Shown here piece after piece: positions 1 through 7,907 of a stretch of 64,000 bases of DNA. Source of the DNA: Betaproteobacteria bacterium. GTDB taxonomy: Bacteria > Pseudomonadota > Gammaproteobacteria > Burkholderiales > Burkholderiaceae_C. The stretch lies in the NCBI GenBank assembly GCA_947453725.1, contig CANGHH010000004.1, forward strand, positions 248,001 to 312,000, read 5' to 3'. The position numbers and the translations under genes are program-made. Under the pieces are notes generated by a model, which was not told the DNA's origin, ran no database searches, and saw nothing but the letters and a program-made list of their open reading frames with translations. The first letter of the stretch is position 1. The number at the start of each line of letters is the position of its first letter.

Positions 1-1
1 G

Positions 2-538
2 CGGGACCAGGGCTGCACCGTGGTCGGCACCGAACTGAACCCGGAACTGGTGAAGACCGCCCGGGCTGCGGGTTATGCCGCCTACACGCCGGAAAGCTTC
101 GAAGGCGCACCCGACGCGGGTTTTGACCTCATCGTGCTGTTCGATGTTCTGGAACACATTCCGCAAGACAGATTGCCCGCGATGCTGGCTTCGCTGGCAG
201 CGCGGCTGGCACCGGGCGGCAAGATCTTCTGCCGCTTCCCCAATGGCGACAGCCCCCTGGGGCGACCGTTCCAGCACGGCGACATGACGCACATCACGGT
301 GATCGGCGAGTTCAAGCTCAACTACCTCGCCCGGGCTGCCGGCCTGAACGTGGTGCGCTTCGGGGGCCAGTTCCGGGTGCTCCCGGATCGCAGTTTCCGC
401 ACGCTGCTCAGCTACGCGATGATCCGGTTGATGGAACTGCTGGTCGAACGGCCGATCAAGTCGATCTTCTTCCGCGGCTGGCGCTTCGCGGTGTTCTCGC
501 CCAACTCGGTGGCCGTGATCGCCCGCACCGTGGCCTGA
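2..538 (+). CDS. Class I SAM-dependent methyltransferase (5' end cut by window)
   Basis: The reading frame is open from the first bases, so the N-terminus with the glycine-rich SAM motif I lies outside the window; a GTG at 20 is internal. Visible are the acidic post-I strand (VVGTELNPELVKTA), motif II/III (FDLIVLFDVLEHIP) and the LAPGGKIFCRFPN strand typical of Methyltransf_11/23-type enzymes. These transfer a methyl group from S-adenosylmethionine, here probably to a sugar or lipid-linked glycan given the neighbours. It is followed by a 205-nt gap with a tight GC palindrome (550-564) before hddA. The substrate cannot be told from sequence. Confidence 0.85.
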   Translation, partial: RDQGCTVVGTELNPELVKTARAAGYAAYTPESFEGAPDAGFDLIVLFDVLEHIPQDRLPAMLASLAARLAPGGKIFCRFPNGDSPLGRPFQHGDMTHITVIGEFKLNYLARAAGLNVVRFGGQFRVLPDRSFRTLLSYAMIRLMELLVERPIKSIFFRGWRFAVFSPNSVAVIARTVA

Positions 539-743
539 AGCCCACCGAGCGGCGCCGGGCGCCGGCCTCGCAACAGGGGCCTCGCCGAACGCGTGCAAAC
601 ACCACGCTGGCGGGCGGGCAGTTCACCAGCCGGTTCGGGCAGCGGATATAACCGTCGACTGGAGGGTGCTGCTCCCAACGCCCACAGCACCCTTGCAAAG
701 GCTCTCAGGCCCACCCGACACCACAGAAAGCTCTGCGCCCAAG

Positions 744-1775
744 ATGAAAGGCTCCGTCCGCGCCCGCGCGCCCCTCCGACTCGGCCTGGCCGGCGGCGGC
801 ACCGATGTCTCGCCGTTTTGCGATCTGCACGGCGGCTTCGTGCTGAACGCCGCCATCGACAAGTACGCCTATGCCATGCTGGACCCGCTGGCCGACGGCC
901 AGATCGAGTTCGCCGCGACCGACATGCAGCAGGGCTGGACCGGACCGGCAGCGCCGCGCATCGAACTGACAGGCGCCCTGCTGCTGCACAAGGCCGTCTA
1001 CAACCGCATCGTCGCCGAGCACCGCGACGGCCAGCCGCTGGCGGTGCGGCTGACCACTTTCTCGGAAGCGCCGCCCGGTTCCGGCCTGGGTTCGTCGTCG
1101 ACGCTGGTCGTGGCCATGATCAAGGCCTTCGTCGAATACCTGAACCTGCCGCTGGGCGAGTACGAGATCGCCCGCCTGGCCTACCAGATCGAACGCGTGG
1201 ACGTCGGCCTGGCCGGCGGCCGGCAGGACCAGTATTCGGCCACTTTCGGCGGCTTCAACTTCATGGAGTTCTACGCCGACGAACGCGTGGTGGTGAACCC
1301 GCTGCGCATCAAGAACTGGATCCTGACCGAACTGGAAAGCTCGCTGGTGCTTTACTTCACCGGCGTGTCGCGACAGTCGGCTTCGATCATCACCGAACAG
1401 AAGAAGATCTTCGAGGCCAACACCGCTGCCAGCCTGGACGCGCCCCTGGCCTTGAAGCAGGAAGCCGTCAGCATGAAGGAGTCGATCCTGAAAGGCGACT
1501 TCCCGGCGCTGGCCGCATCGATGCGATCCGGCTGGGCCTGGAAGAAACGGCTGGCCGATCAGGTGTCGAACCCGCAGATCGACGAGACCTACGATGTCGC
1601 CTGCAGGGCCGGCGCGGTGGCCGGCAAGGTCTCGGGGGCGGGCGGCGGCGGTTTCATGTTCTTTCTGGTCGACCCGCCGCGACGCATGGAAGTGCTGCGG
1701 GCCCTGAGCGCCCTGGGCGGACAGGCCGGCGGCTGCCATTTCAGCAAACACGGGACGGAAGGTTGGAAACTGTGA
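744..1775 (+). CDS. hddA: D-glycero-alpha-D-manno-heptose 7-phosphate kinase (GHMP kinase)
   Basis: 343-aa GHMP-superfamily kinase. The N-terminus has RAPLRLGLAGGGTDVSPF, the nucleotide loop is at about 110-120 (APPGSGLGSSST), and a C-terminal GHMP motif reads KVSGAGGGGFMFF. HddA phosphorylates C1 of D-glycero-D-manno-heptose 7-phosphate. The assignment is strengthened by gmhA, hddC and gmhB directly downstream, which complete the GDP-heptose pathway. I chose ATG 744 because the family starts just before the RAPLRLGLAGGGTD block; upstream in-frame starts add unrelated residues. The stop overlaps the gmhA GTG by four bases. Confidence 0.9.
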   Translation: MKGSVRARAPLRLGLAGGGTDVSPFCDLHGGFVLNAAIDKYAYAMLDPLADGQIEFAATDMQQGWTGPAAPRIELTGALLLHKAVYNRIVAEHRDGQPLAVRLTTFSEAPPGSGLGSSSTLVVAMIKAFVEYLNLPLGEYEIARLAYQIERVDVGLAGGRQDQYSATFGGFNFMEFYADERVVVNPLRIKNWILTELESSLVLYFTGVSRQSASIITEQKKIFEANTAASLDAPLALKQEAVSMKESILKGDFPALAASMRSGWAWKKRLADQVSNPQIDETYDVACRAGAVAGKVSGAGGGGFMFFLVDPPRRMEVLRALSALGGQAGGCHFSKHGTEGWKL

Positions 1776-2389
1776 ATGAATCCATCGCAGCGGGCGCCCT
1801 GGCGGTCAAGGCCGAGATCGACCGCGCCGCCGAGAACCTGGCACAGATGTCGGCCGATGCCGAACTGCAGGCCACCGTCGGCGCCGTGGCCCTGGCCTGC
1901 GTCCAGGCGCTGCGCAACGGCGGCAAGGTGCTGTTCTGCGGCAACGGCGGCAGCGCCGCCGACGCCCAGCACCTGGCCGGCGAATTCATCAGCCGCTTCA
2001 ATTACGACCGCGCGCCGCTGGCCGGCATCGCCTTGACGACGGACACCTCGGTGCTCACCGCCATCGGCAACGACTACGGCTACGAGAAGGTCTTCGAACG
2101 CCAGGTCCTGGGCCTGGGCAGGCCGGGCGATGTGCTGATTGGCATCAGCACTTCGGGCCGCAGCCCGAACGTCCTGCGGGCCTTCGCGGCCGCACGCGAG
2201 ATCGGCATGGTCACCGTCGGCATGACGGGCAACCAGCGCGCGGCCATCGAGCAGCATGTCGACCACTGCATCCGCATCCCGTCGGCGTCCACGCCCAAGA
2301 TACAGGAAGGCCACATCGTGATGGGCCATGCGCTGTGCGGCCTGGTCGAGTCGTGGATGTTCCCGGGCGAAGCGCCCCAGGCGGACTGA
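1772..2389 (+). CDS. gmhA: Phosphoheptose isomerase (SIS domain)
   Basis: 205-aa SIS-domain protein converting sedoheptulose 7-phosphate to D-glycero-D-manno-heptose 7-phosphate. It shows the GmhA signatures CGNGGSAADAQH (about 57-67), GISTSGRSPNVLRAF and a C-terminal IQEGHIVMGHALC block carrying the catalytic-region Glu and His. The GTG start (GTGA overlap with the hddA stop) is preferred; the ATG at 1776 is in another frame. It is the first step of the heptose branch and is translationally coupled to the kinase and probably to hddC. Confidence 0.93.
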   Translation: MNESIAAGALAVKAEIDRAAENLAQMSADAELQATVGAVALACVQALRNGGKVLFCGNGGSAADAQHLAGEFISRFNYDRAPLAGIALTTDTSVLTAIGNDYGYEKVFERQVLGLGRPGDVLIGISTSGRSPNVLRAFAAAREIGMVTVGMTGNQRAAIEQHVDHCIRIPSASTPKIQEGHIVMGHALCGLVESWMFPGEAPQAD

Positions 2390-2393
2390 GCGC

Positions 2394-3101
2394 GTGCAAG
2401 CCATCGTCCTGGCGGGCGGCTTCGGTACCCGCTTGCGCGCGCGCATCAGCGAGGTGCCCAAACCGATGGCGCCGATCGCCGGCCGTCCTTTTCTGGAATA
2501 CCTGCTCGACCGGCTGGTCGCCGCTGGCTGCCAGCGGGTGGTGCTGGCCACCGGCTACCTGCACGCGGTCGTCGAAGCCCATTTCGGCACGGCCTACCGC
2601 GGCATGGCGGTCGGCTACTCGCAGGAAACCACACCGCTGGGCACGGGCGGCGCGGTGCTGCGGGCGCTGCACCGCCTGCCGGGTGGCCATGAGGAACCCG
2701 CGCTGGTGATGAACGGCGACACCTGGCTGAACCAGGATCTGGGGGCCTTCGTGGCCTGGGCCCGCGAACGCAGCCCGGCCGACTGCGTGCTGTTGCGCCG
2801 GGTCGACGACGTGGCGCGCTTCGGCAGCGTGGCGCTGGACGGCGAGCGCATCGTGCGCTTCGGCGAGAAGAGCGGCAGCGGCCCCGGGCTGATCAACGCC
2901 GGCCTCTACTGGCTGCACCGTGCGGCCTTCGAGCGCTACCCGTTTCCCGAGACCTTCTCGCTGGAGAACGATCATTTCCAGGCGCACCTGCGGGATCTGG
3001 ACCTGCGCGGCAGCGTCACCGAGGCACCCTTCATCGATATCGGCGTGCCCGAGGACTACGACCGCGCGCAGGTCGAGGTTCCGCGCGCCAGCGCCCCATG
3101 A
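2394..3101 (+). CDS. hddC: D-glycero-alpha-D-manno-heptose 1-phosphate guanylyltransferase
   Basis: 235-aa nucleotidyltransferase with the sugar-phosphate NTP-transferase signature LAGGFGTRLR at the extreme N-terminus, a metal-binding MNGDTWL segment and GINAG-like product-site residues (GLINAGLYWLH). By family and context it makes GDP-heptose from heptose 1-phosphate. GTG 2394, four bases after the gmhA stop, gives the usual VQAIVLAGG beginning; a longer frame would run through gmhA. The stop overlaps the gmhB ATG. Other NDP-sugar pyrophosphorylases look similar, so the heptose specificity comes from the gene set. Confidence 0.85.
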   Translation: MQAIVLAGGFGTRLRARISEVPKPMAPIAGRPFLEYLLDRLVAAGCQRVVLATGYLHAVVEAHFGTAYRGMAVGYSQETTPLGTGGAVLRALHRLPGGHEEPALVMNGDTWLNQDLGAFVAWARERSPADCVLLRRVDDVARFGSVALDGERIVRFGEKSGSGPGLINAGLYWLHRAAFERYPFPETFSLENDHFQAHLRDLDLRGSVTEAPFIDIGVPEDYDRAQVEVPRASAP

Positions 3102-3655
3102 GCAAGGCCCTGCGCCCGGCCCTGTTCCTGGACCGCGATGGCGTGATCAACGTCAACCACGGCTATGTGCACCAGGCCGAGGACACCGAGTTCATCCCCG
3201 GCATCTTCGACCTGGTGGCCCGCGCCCACGCCGCGGGCCGCTTGGTGGTGGTGGTGACCAACCAGGCCGGCATCGGCCGCGGCTACTACAGCGAAACGCA
3301 GTTCGAGGCCTACACCGCCTGGATGCAGGCCGAATTTGCAGCCCGCGGCGCGCCGATCGCCCGCGTCTACTTCTGCCCCGACCACCCCGAGCACGGCATC
3401 GGCCGCTACCGCCGCGACACGCCGATGCGCAAGCCCGGCCCGGGCATGCTGCTGCAGGCCGCAGCCGACTTGCAGCTGGACCTGGCGCGCTCGGTGCTGG
3501 TGGGCGACGCCGAGAGCGACATCGAGGCCGGGCGCCGCGCAGGCCTGGGCCGCACCGTGCGCCTGCATGCCGAAGCCGGGCCGCTACCCGAGACGCAGGC
3601 CGATGCCGTCGCCCGCCACCTGGACGAGGTCGACGTCGCACTGCCCCCGCACTGA
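3098..3655 (+). CDS. gmhB: D-glycero-D-manno-heptose 1,7-bisphosphate 7-phosphatase (HAD)
   Basis: 185-aa HAD-family phosphatase with the nucleophile motif LDRDGVIN (Asp12, Asp14), VVTNQAGIGRG (motif II) and VLVGDAESDIEAGRRAG (motif IV). It removes the 7-phosphate between the HddA and HddC steps. In E. coli GmhB a zinc is held by a CxH pair and a later CxC before RKP. Here the loop reads FCPDHPEHGIGRYRRD then TPMRKP, so the CxC pair is absent, as in zinc-free members. ATGA overlap with hddC. Confidence 0.88.
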   Translation: MSKALRPALFLDRDGVINVNHGYVHQAEDTEFIPGIFDLVARAHAAGRLVVVVTNQAGIGRGYYSETQFEAYTAWMQAEFAARGAPIARVYFCPDHPEHGIGRYRRDTPMRKPGPGMLLQAAADLQLDLARSVLVGDAESDIEAGRRAGLGRTVRLHAEAGPLPETQADAVARHLDEVDVALPPH

Positions 3656-3661
3656 TCAGCC

Positions 3662-4870
3662 ATGGCCAACGTCCTGTACCTGACGCACCGCATGCCCTTT
3701 CCGCCGGACAAGGGCGACAAGATCACGACCTTCAACTTCCTGCGCCACCTGGCAACGAAGCACCGGGTCTTCCTGGGGGCCTTCGTCGACAGCGAAGCCG
3801 ACTGGGCGCAGGCGGACGAACTGAAGGCCTATTGCGCCGAGACGAAGTTGATCCGGATAGCCCCGCTGCGGCAGCGCGCCTGGAGCGCCACGGCCTTCCT
3901 GCACGGCGCATCGATCTCGGAGGTTTACCACCGCGACGCCGGCTTGCAGGCCTGGGTCGACGACGTCGTGCCGCGGCACGGCATCCGCACCGGCCTGGCT
4001 TATTGCAGCGCGATGGCGCCCTACCTGGCCGGTCCGAAATTTGCGCCGATGCGCCGCGTGACGCATTACGCCGACGTCGATTCCGAGAAGTGGAAGACCT
4101 ACGCCGCAACGAAGCGCCCGCCAATGTCCTGGGTCTATGGTCGCGAGGCGCGAACCCTGCTGGACCTGGAGCGGCGCATGTCGGCGCAATACGACATCAC
4201 CAGCTTCGTCAGCGACGCCGACGCCGCCCTCTACCGACAACTGGCGCCCGAGAGTGCCGCCCAGGTGCGGGTGATACCGAACGGCGTGGACACCGACTAT
4301 TTCTCGCCCGACCTGCCCTTCGACAGCCCCTTCGCCGCGGGCAGCCAAGCCGTGGTCTTCACCGGCGCGATGGACTACTGGCCGAATGCCGACGCGGTGG
4401 TCTGGTTCGCCAACGAGGTCTTCGGCCGGATCCGTCAACAGCGGCCCGAAGCCGAGTTCTGGATCGTCGGCAGCAAGCCCGGCGCCGGGGTGACGAAGCT
4501 GGAAAGCATCGCGGGCGTGCACGTCACCGGCCGCGTGCCCGACGTGCGGCCCTACCTGGCCCACGCCGGCGCCGTGGTCGCCCCCTTGCGCGTGGCCCGC
4601 GGGACGCAGAACAAGGTGCTGGAAGCCTACGCGATGGCGCGTGCGGTGGTGATGACCAGCGCCGCGGCCAATGGGCTGCTGCCGGCCGATTTCATCGCCG
4701 GCAGCACCCACGACGAACCGCCCGCGATGGCTGCTGCGGTGGTGCAGGCACTGGCGCAGCCGCCGGGATTCGATGCCGCCCGGCAGTACGTGATGACCCA
4801 ATACTCCTGGCGCAACGCCTTCGGCCTGCTGGACGAGGCCTTGCAGACGGTCCCCATGGAGTCGACATGA
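3662..4870 (+). CDS. XrtA/PEP-CTERM-associated glycosyltransferase, GT4 (stp1-like)
   Basis: 402-aa GT-B glycosyltransferase. The N-terminus NVLYLTHRMPFPPDKGDKI and the segments DVDSEKW and VIPNGVDTDYFSP match what I know of the sugar transferase family associated with PEP-CTERM/EpsH1 systems (the TIGR03087 type). The C-terminal nucleotide-sugar half contains VVAPLRVARGTQNKVLEAYAM. It should add a sugar to the lipid-linked EPS repeat at the cytoplasmic face. Six bases separate it from gmhB, and its stop overlaps the next ATG. The sugar and linkage are unknown. Confidence 0.85.
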   Translation: MANVLYLTHRMPFPPDKGDKITTFNFLRHLATKHRVFLGAFVDSEADWAQADELKAYCAETKLIRIAPLRQRAWSATAFLHGASISEVYHRDAGLQAWVDDVVPRHGIRTGLAYCSAMAPYLAGPKFAPMRRVTHYADVDSEKWKTYAATKRPPMSWVYGREARTLLDLERRMSAQYDITSFVSDADAALYRQLAPESAAQVRVIPNGVDTDYFSPDLPFDSPFAAGSQAVVFTGAMDYWPNADAVVWFANEVFGRIRQQRPEAEFWIVGSKPGAGVTKLESIAGVHVTGRVPDVRPYLAHAGAVVAPLRVARGTQNKVLEAYAMARAVVMTSAAANGLLPADFIAGSTHDEPPAMAAAVVQALAQPPGFDAARQYVMTQYSWRNAFGLLDEALQTVPMEST

Positions 4871-5835
4871 GCCCGGCAAGGACGGCACCGTCAGCGAAAG
4901 CGCTGTCGCAAAAGGGCGAGTACGACCTGTCGACCGGGGTGCTGTATGGCGGCCACAACTTCGGCTTCTTCTCTTGCTGCTGCGTCGTGCTTTGGAACAT
5001 CCGGGAGATCCAGCAGGCCGGCCTGGCGCTGCCGCGCCGGATCGATTTCTCGCGCGGCTTCGCACCGTTCAAGAGCGACGTCCAGCGGGCCAGCGGGGCA
5101 GACATCTATCCGCTGCTGTTTCAAGCTGGAGATGCCGGCGAGAACCAGGGCCTGCCGCGACTGCCGCGCATCAACCAGCACGGGATCTACCGTTTGCTGC
5201 GCTACAACCGCATCACGCCCTTCATCCAGCGCCACTTCCAACCGAGCGCGCAGGCACTGGAAATCCAGGAGCGCCTGATCACGCGCTACAACATCGACCC
5301 CGCCAAGACCTTGGCGGTGGTCTACCGTGGAACCGACAAGAGCACCGAAGTGAAGCTGGCGCCGGCCGAACATTACGTGGCGCTGGCCCACCAACTGCTG
5401 ATGCTGAATCCGGGGCATCGGCTGTGGATCCAGACGGACGAATGGGTGGTCAGACAGGCCTTTCGCCGGGCCTTCGGCGAACGCTGCTTCTATCTTCACG
5501 AGATGCCAGTCAGCAACAACGGCAAGGTGGTGCACCAGCTCGACGAGCAGGCGCTGCAGATGGACCGCAGCGAGTTCGGTGTGATGCTGGTGGCCGTCAA
5601 CAGCCTGCTGGCGCGGTGCGATGTGGTGGTCAACCATACCGGCAACATGGCGCTGTGGCTGTGCCTGTTCCGCGGTCACGGGCGGAACGTCTGGCAATTC
5701 GACGACGAAGGCCGGGCCGTCAGTCCGCACGGCCTGGCACTCTTTTACGGCGTGGCTAGGCGGTTCTGGATCAAGGTCAAGCGCAAGTTGCGGCGCTGGC
5801 TCGGCATGCTGACCCGCACAGGCCAGCATGTCTAG
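4867..5835 (+). CDS. Hypothetical protein, fucosyltransferase-like motif
   Basis: 322 aa, no confident family. AVVYRGTDKSTEV (mid-protein) resembles the nucleotide-sugar-binding H/Y-x-R-x-TDK motif of the GT23/NodZ and O-fucosyltransferase superfamily. It is followed by a sugar-nucleotide-site-like segment (LWIQTDEW) and CDVVVNHTGNMALW. The start is ATG 4867 (ATGA overlap with the GT stop) and the end overlaps the acyltransferase start, so it is co-translated with glycan genes. A role as an unusual glycosyltransferase in EPS assembly is inference. The C-terminus is very basic (FWIKVKRKLRRWLG), possibly for membrane contact. Confidence 0.7.
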   Translation: MSPARTAPSAKALSQKGEYDLSTGVLYGGHNFGFFSCCCVVLWNIREIQQAGLALPRRIDFSRGFAPFKSDVQRASGADIYPLLFQAGDAGENQGLPRLPRINQHGIYRLLRYNRITPFIQRHFQPSAQALEIQERLITRYNIDPAKTLAVVYRGTDKSTEVKLAPAEHYVALAHQLLMLNPGHRLWIQTDEWVVRQAFRRAFGERCFYLHEMPVSNNGKVVHQLDEQALQMDRSEFGVMLVAVNSLLARCDVVVNHTGNMALWLCLFRGHGRNVWQFDDEGRAVSPHGLALFYGVARRFWIKVKRKLRRWLGMLTRTGQHV

Positions 5836-6892
5836 GGAGATCGTCACGCTGACGTCCTTGCGCGGACTGGCCGCCCTGGCCGTCGTCCTGCAGCACTTCT
5901 CGGCCACCGCGCAGCTTCACGCGGCGGCCAGCATCCCGTCCCTGGTGCCCCATGGTTACCTGGCCGTCGACCTGTTCTTCATGCTGAGCGGCTACATCAT
6001 GTGCCACTCCTACCTGAGACAGTTCCAGCAACGGGGCCTTCAGGCCTACGGGCCATTCCTGCTGCGGCGGGCCATCCGGCTGTTGCCGTTGAATGTGTTC
6101 GTCGTGGGCCTGCTCTTGCTGATGGGCCTGGCCAGCACCAGGCTGCTGGGCGAAAACATCGTCTACCCGGCCATCGATGGGCTCGGCGACTTGCTGGTGA
6201 ATCTGTTCATGGTCCAGGGCTGGGGCCTGGGGCGGAACATGAACGGGCCGGCCTGGTCGGTGAGCGCCGAGTTCAGTGCCTACATCTTGTTTCCGCTGCT
6301 GGCCGGGCTGGCCTTCAATCGCAGGCGCTGGGTGCGCAAGGGCCTGTTGCTGGTGGCCGGCTTGGGGGTCTGGGCGGTTGCTGCACGCAGCCCGCAATAC
6401 AGCCTGACGGCCGAGGATGCGGTCTTCGGCGGCCTGCGCTGCCTGGCGGAATTCTCGGTGGGCATGCTGGCCTTCCGCTGGCAACAGTCCCATACCGATC
6501 AGGCCGCCCGCTTGCAGCCCGACGGCGTCTGCATCGCCGTGGTTCTGCTCTTCGCCGCACTGCTGCCCTTGCGCGTCGACCTGCTGGTCTGCCTGATGAT
6601 GCCGCTGCTGATTCTCGCGCTGAGCGAAAACCGGGGGCGGGTCCTGCACTTCATGTCGCGCCCGGCGGTCTACCAACTCGGCCTGGTCTCGTATTCGCTC
6701 TACCTGATGCACAACCCCTTCAGGCCGTTGGCCTTGAAGCTGGTGCAAACCTGGCACCCCGCGCCCCTGTCCACGCCGGCCGCCCTGCTGTTCGCTTTGC
6801 TGGCGTCGCTGGCCATCGTCCCTCTGGCCTGGCTCACGTACCGTGGGGTCGAATTGCGATGCCGCCGTTATTTGCTCAGGCGATGGACCTGA
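5828..6892 (+). CDS. Acyltransferase family 3 (OafA/WecH-like) membrane protein
   Basis: 354-aa polytopic membrane protein. The N-terminus has the acyltransferase-3 signature: LRGLAALAVVLQHF (R-G motif and conserved His) followed by VDLFFMLSGYIM. About ten hydrophobic segments follow. Such enzymes O-acylate sugars, typically O-acetylating EPS or O-antigen units in the inner membrane. It overlaps the upstream gene by eight bases and ends the first plus-strand block. It converges with the minus-strand gene at 6974 across an 81-nt gap in which I see no clear terminator. Confidence 0.9.
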   Translation: MSREIVTLTSLRGLAALAVVLQHFSATAQLHAAASIPSLVPHGYLAVDLFFMLSGYIMCHSYLRQFQQRGLQAYGPFLLRRAIRLLPLNVFVVGLLLLMGLASTRLLGENIVYPAIDGLGDLLVNLFMVQGWGLGRNMNGPAWSVSAEFSAYILFPLLAGLAFNRRRWVRKGLLLVAGLGVWAVAARSPQYSLTAEDAVFGGLRCLAEFSVGMLAFRWQQSHTDQAARLQPDGVCIAVVLLFAALLPLRVDLLVCLMMPLLILALSENRGRVLHFMSRPAVYQLGLVSYSLYLMHNPFRPLALKLVQTWHPAPLSTPAALLFALLASLAIVPLAWLTYRGVELRCRRYLLRRWT

Positions 6893-6973
6893 GCCCCACG
6901 GTGTCGCTTGGAGAGCGGCCATCACCCTGCCGGCTTGCTCCGTTGCGAACACGCCATGGGCCCATCGCCGCCT

Positions 6974-7846
6974 TCAGAAACCGAGTGAGCGGCGCGCCCC
7001 CTTGACCAGGCGCGGCAGCCAGGCCGGGGCTGGGCGACGCTGCGGCAGCACCAGTCGGGCAAAGGGCGCTCCCGAGAGCGTCGCGGCCCAGGTGCTGAAG
7101 CCGCTGCTCCAGCCGTAGTCGCTGTGCGAGAAGACGGCACCCGCCGATGCCAGCAGGTCGAAATCGACCAAAGTATCCTGGACACCCGATGCATGCGTCG
7201 GCTTGCCCAGATGCACGGCCTGGGTGTCGATGAAGGTCAGGTCATAGCGCTTGCACAGCGCTTCCTTCAAGGCACGGTTGTTCGACAACACGACCACCTG
7301 CGGGGCCCAGCGCTCGAGGACCTGCGCCTCAATGGCCCGGCACAGGGCCGGCGTCAGTGCACGGGGTGCGTGGAGATCGTCGTCCACCACCCGGATGTGC
7401 AGAGCGGCATAAGGCTGGTCCGACAGGCTGCGCTGCAAGGCCGACGAAACACCCTTCACACCGGCGCCAAGGACAAATTGCGAGGCCACCAGTTGACAAA
7501 CAGCCCGGGTGATGCGGCTGGGATGCGGCATCAGGTTGGTGCAAACGGCAATGCGGTCGCCGCGCTGCAAGGCATCCAGGCGCTCGTAGACGAGGGTCGC
7601 GTCGGCATCGAAGTACTCGTCAAACCCAGGCAAATGGTCGGCGTCGGCCGTGAATCGATGGGCCGGGTCCAGGTAGCCGTGGATCGGATGTCCGGAGAAA
7701 TCGATCTTCAGATCGAAGCCCAGATCCAGCGCATGGTGGGCGATGGCGATGGAGCCACGCAGGAAATCGCCCAGCCCCGGCGGCAGCGGCATGGTCTTGC
7801 AAGCCGTCGGGTAGACGTGACGAACGATCGGGCGGGTACTCAGCAT
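6974..7846 (-). CDS. Hypothetical protein, possible glycosyltransferase
   Basis: 290 aa, not recognised. ALHIRVVDDDLHA resembles the phosphate/sugar-nucleotide contact strand of fucosyltransferase-like GT-B proteins, and the C-terminal SHSDYGWSSGFSTWA segment resembles their acceptor/donor loop. I use ATG 7846 rather than the upstream end of the frame (7963), because the upstream part overlaps the flippase coding region and looks non-native. It is the last gene of a minus-strand glycan block. A transferase role is inference from these motifs and the neighbours. Confidence 0.65.
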   Translation of the reverse strand: MLSTRPIVRHVYPTACKTMPLPPGLGDFLRGSIAIAHHALDLGFDLKIDFSGHPIHGYLDPAHRFTADADHLPGFDEYFDADATLVYERLDALQRGDRIAVCTNLMPHPSRITRAVCQLVASQFVLGAGVKGVSSALQRSLSDQPYAALHIRVVDDDLHAPRALTPALCRAIEAQVLERWAPQVVVLSNNRALKEALCKRYDLTFIDTQAVHLGKPTHASGVQDTLVDFDLLASAGAVFSHSDYGWSSGFSTWAATLSGAPFARLVLPQRRPAPAWLPRLVKGARRSLGF

Positions 7847-7907
7847 GGCCGGAATGAGGGAGGACGGTCTGGATTCGGCGCGTCGCCTGAGCACACCGCG
7901 GCAGGCA

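Noticed and set aside
593..2389. 598-codon plus-strand frame beginning at 593
   Set aside because: Only the part from GTG 1772 (gmhA) resembles a protein; the rest is arginine-rich read-through antisense to codon logic of hddA.
2920..5835. 971-codon plus-strand frame
   Set aside because: It overlaps gmhB and the stp1-like gene in another frame; only the part from ATG 4867 looks like protein.
6955..6964. ATGGGCCCAT palindrome in the convergent gap after the acyltransferase
   Set aside because: Loopless ten-base palindrome with no U-run; too weak to call a terminator or operator.
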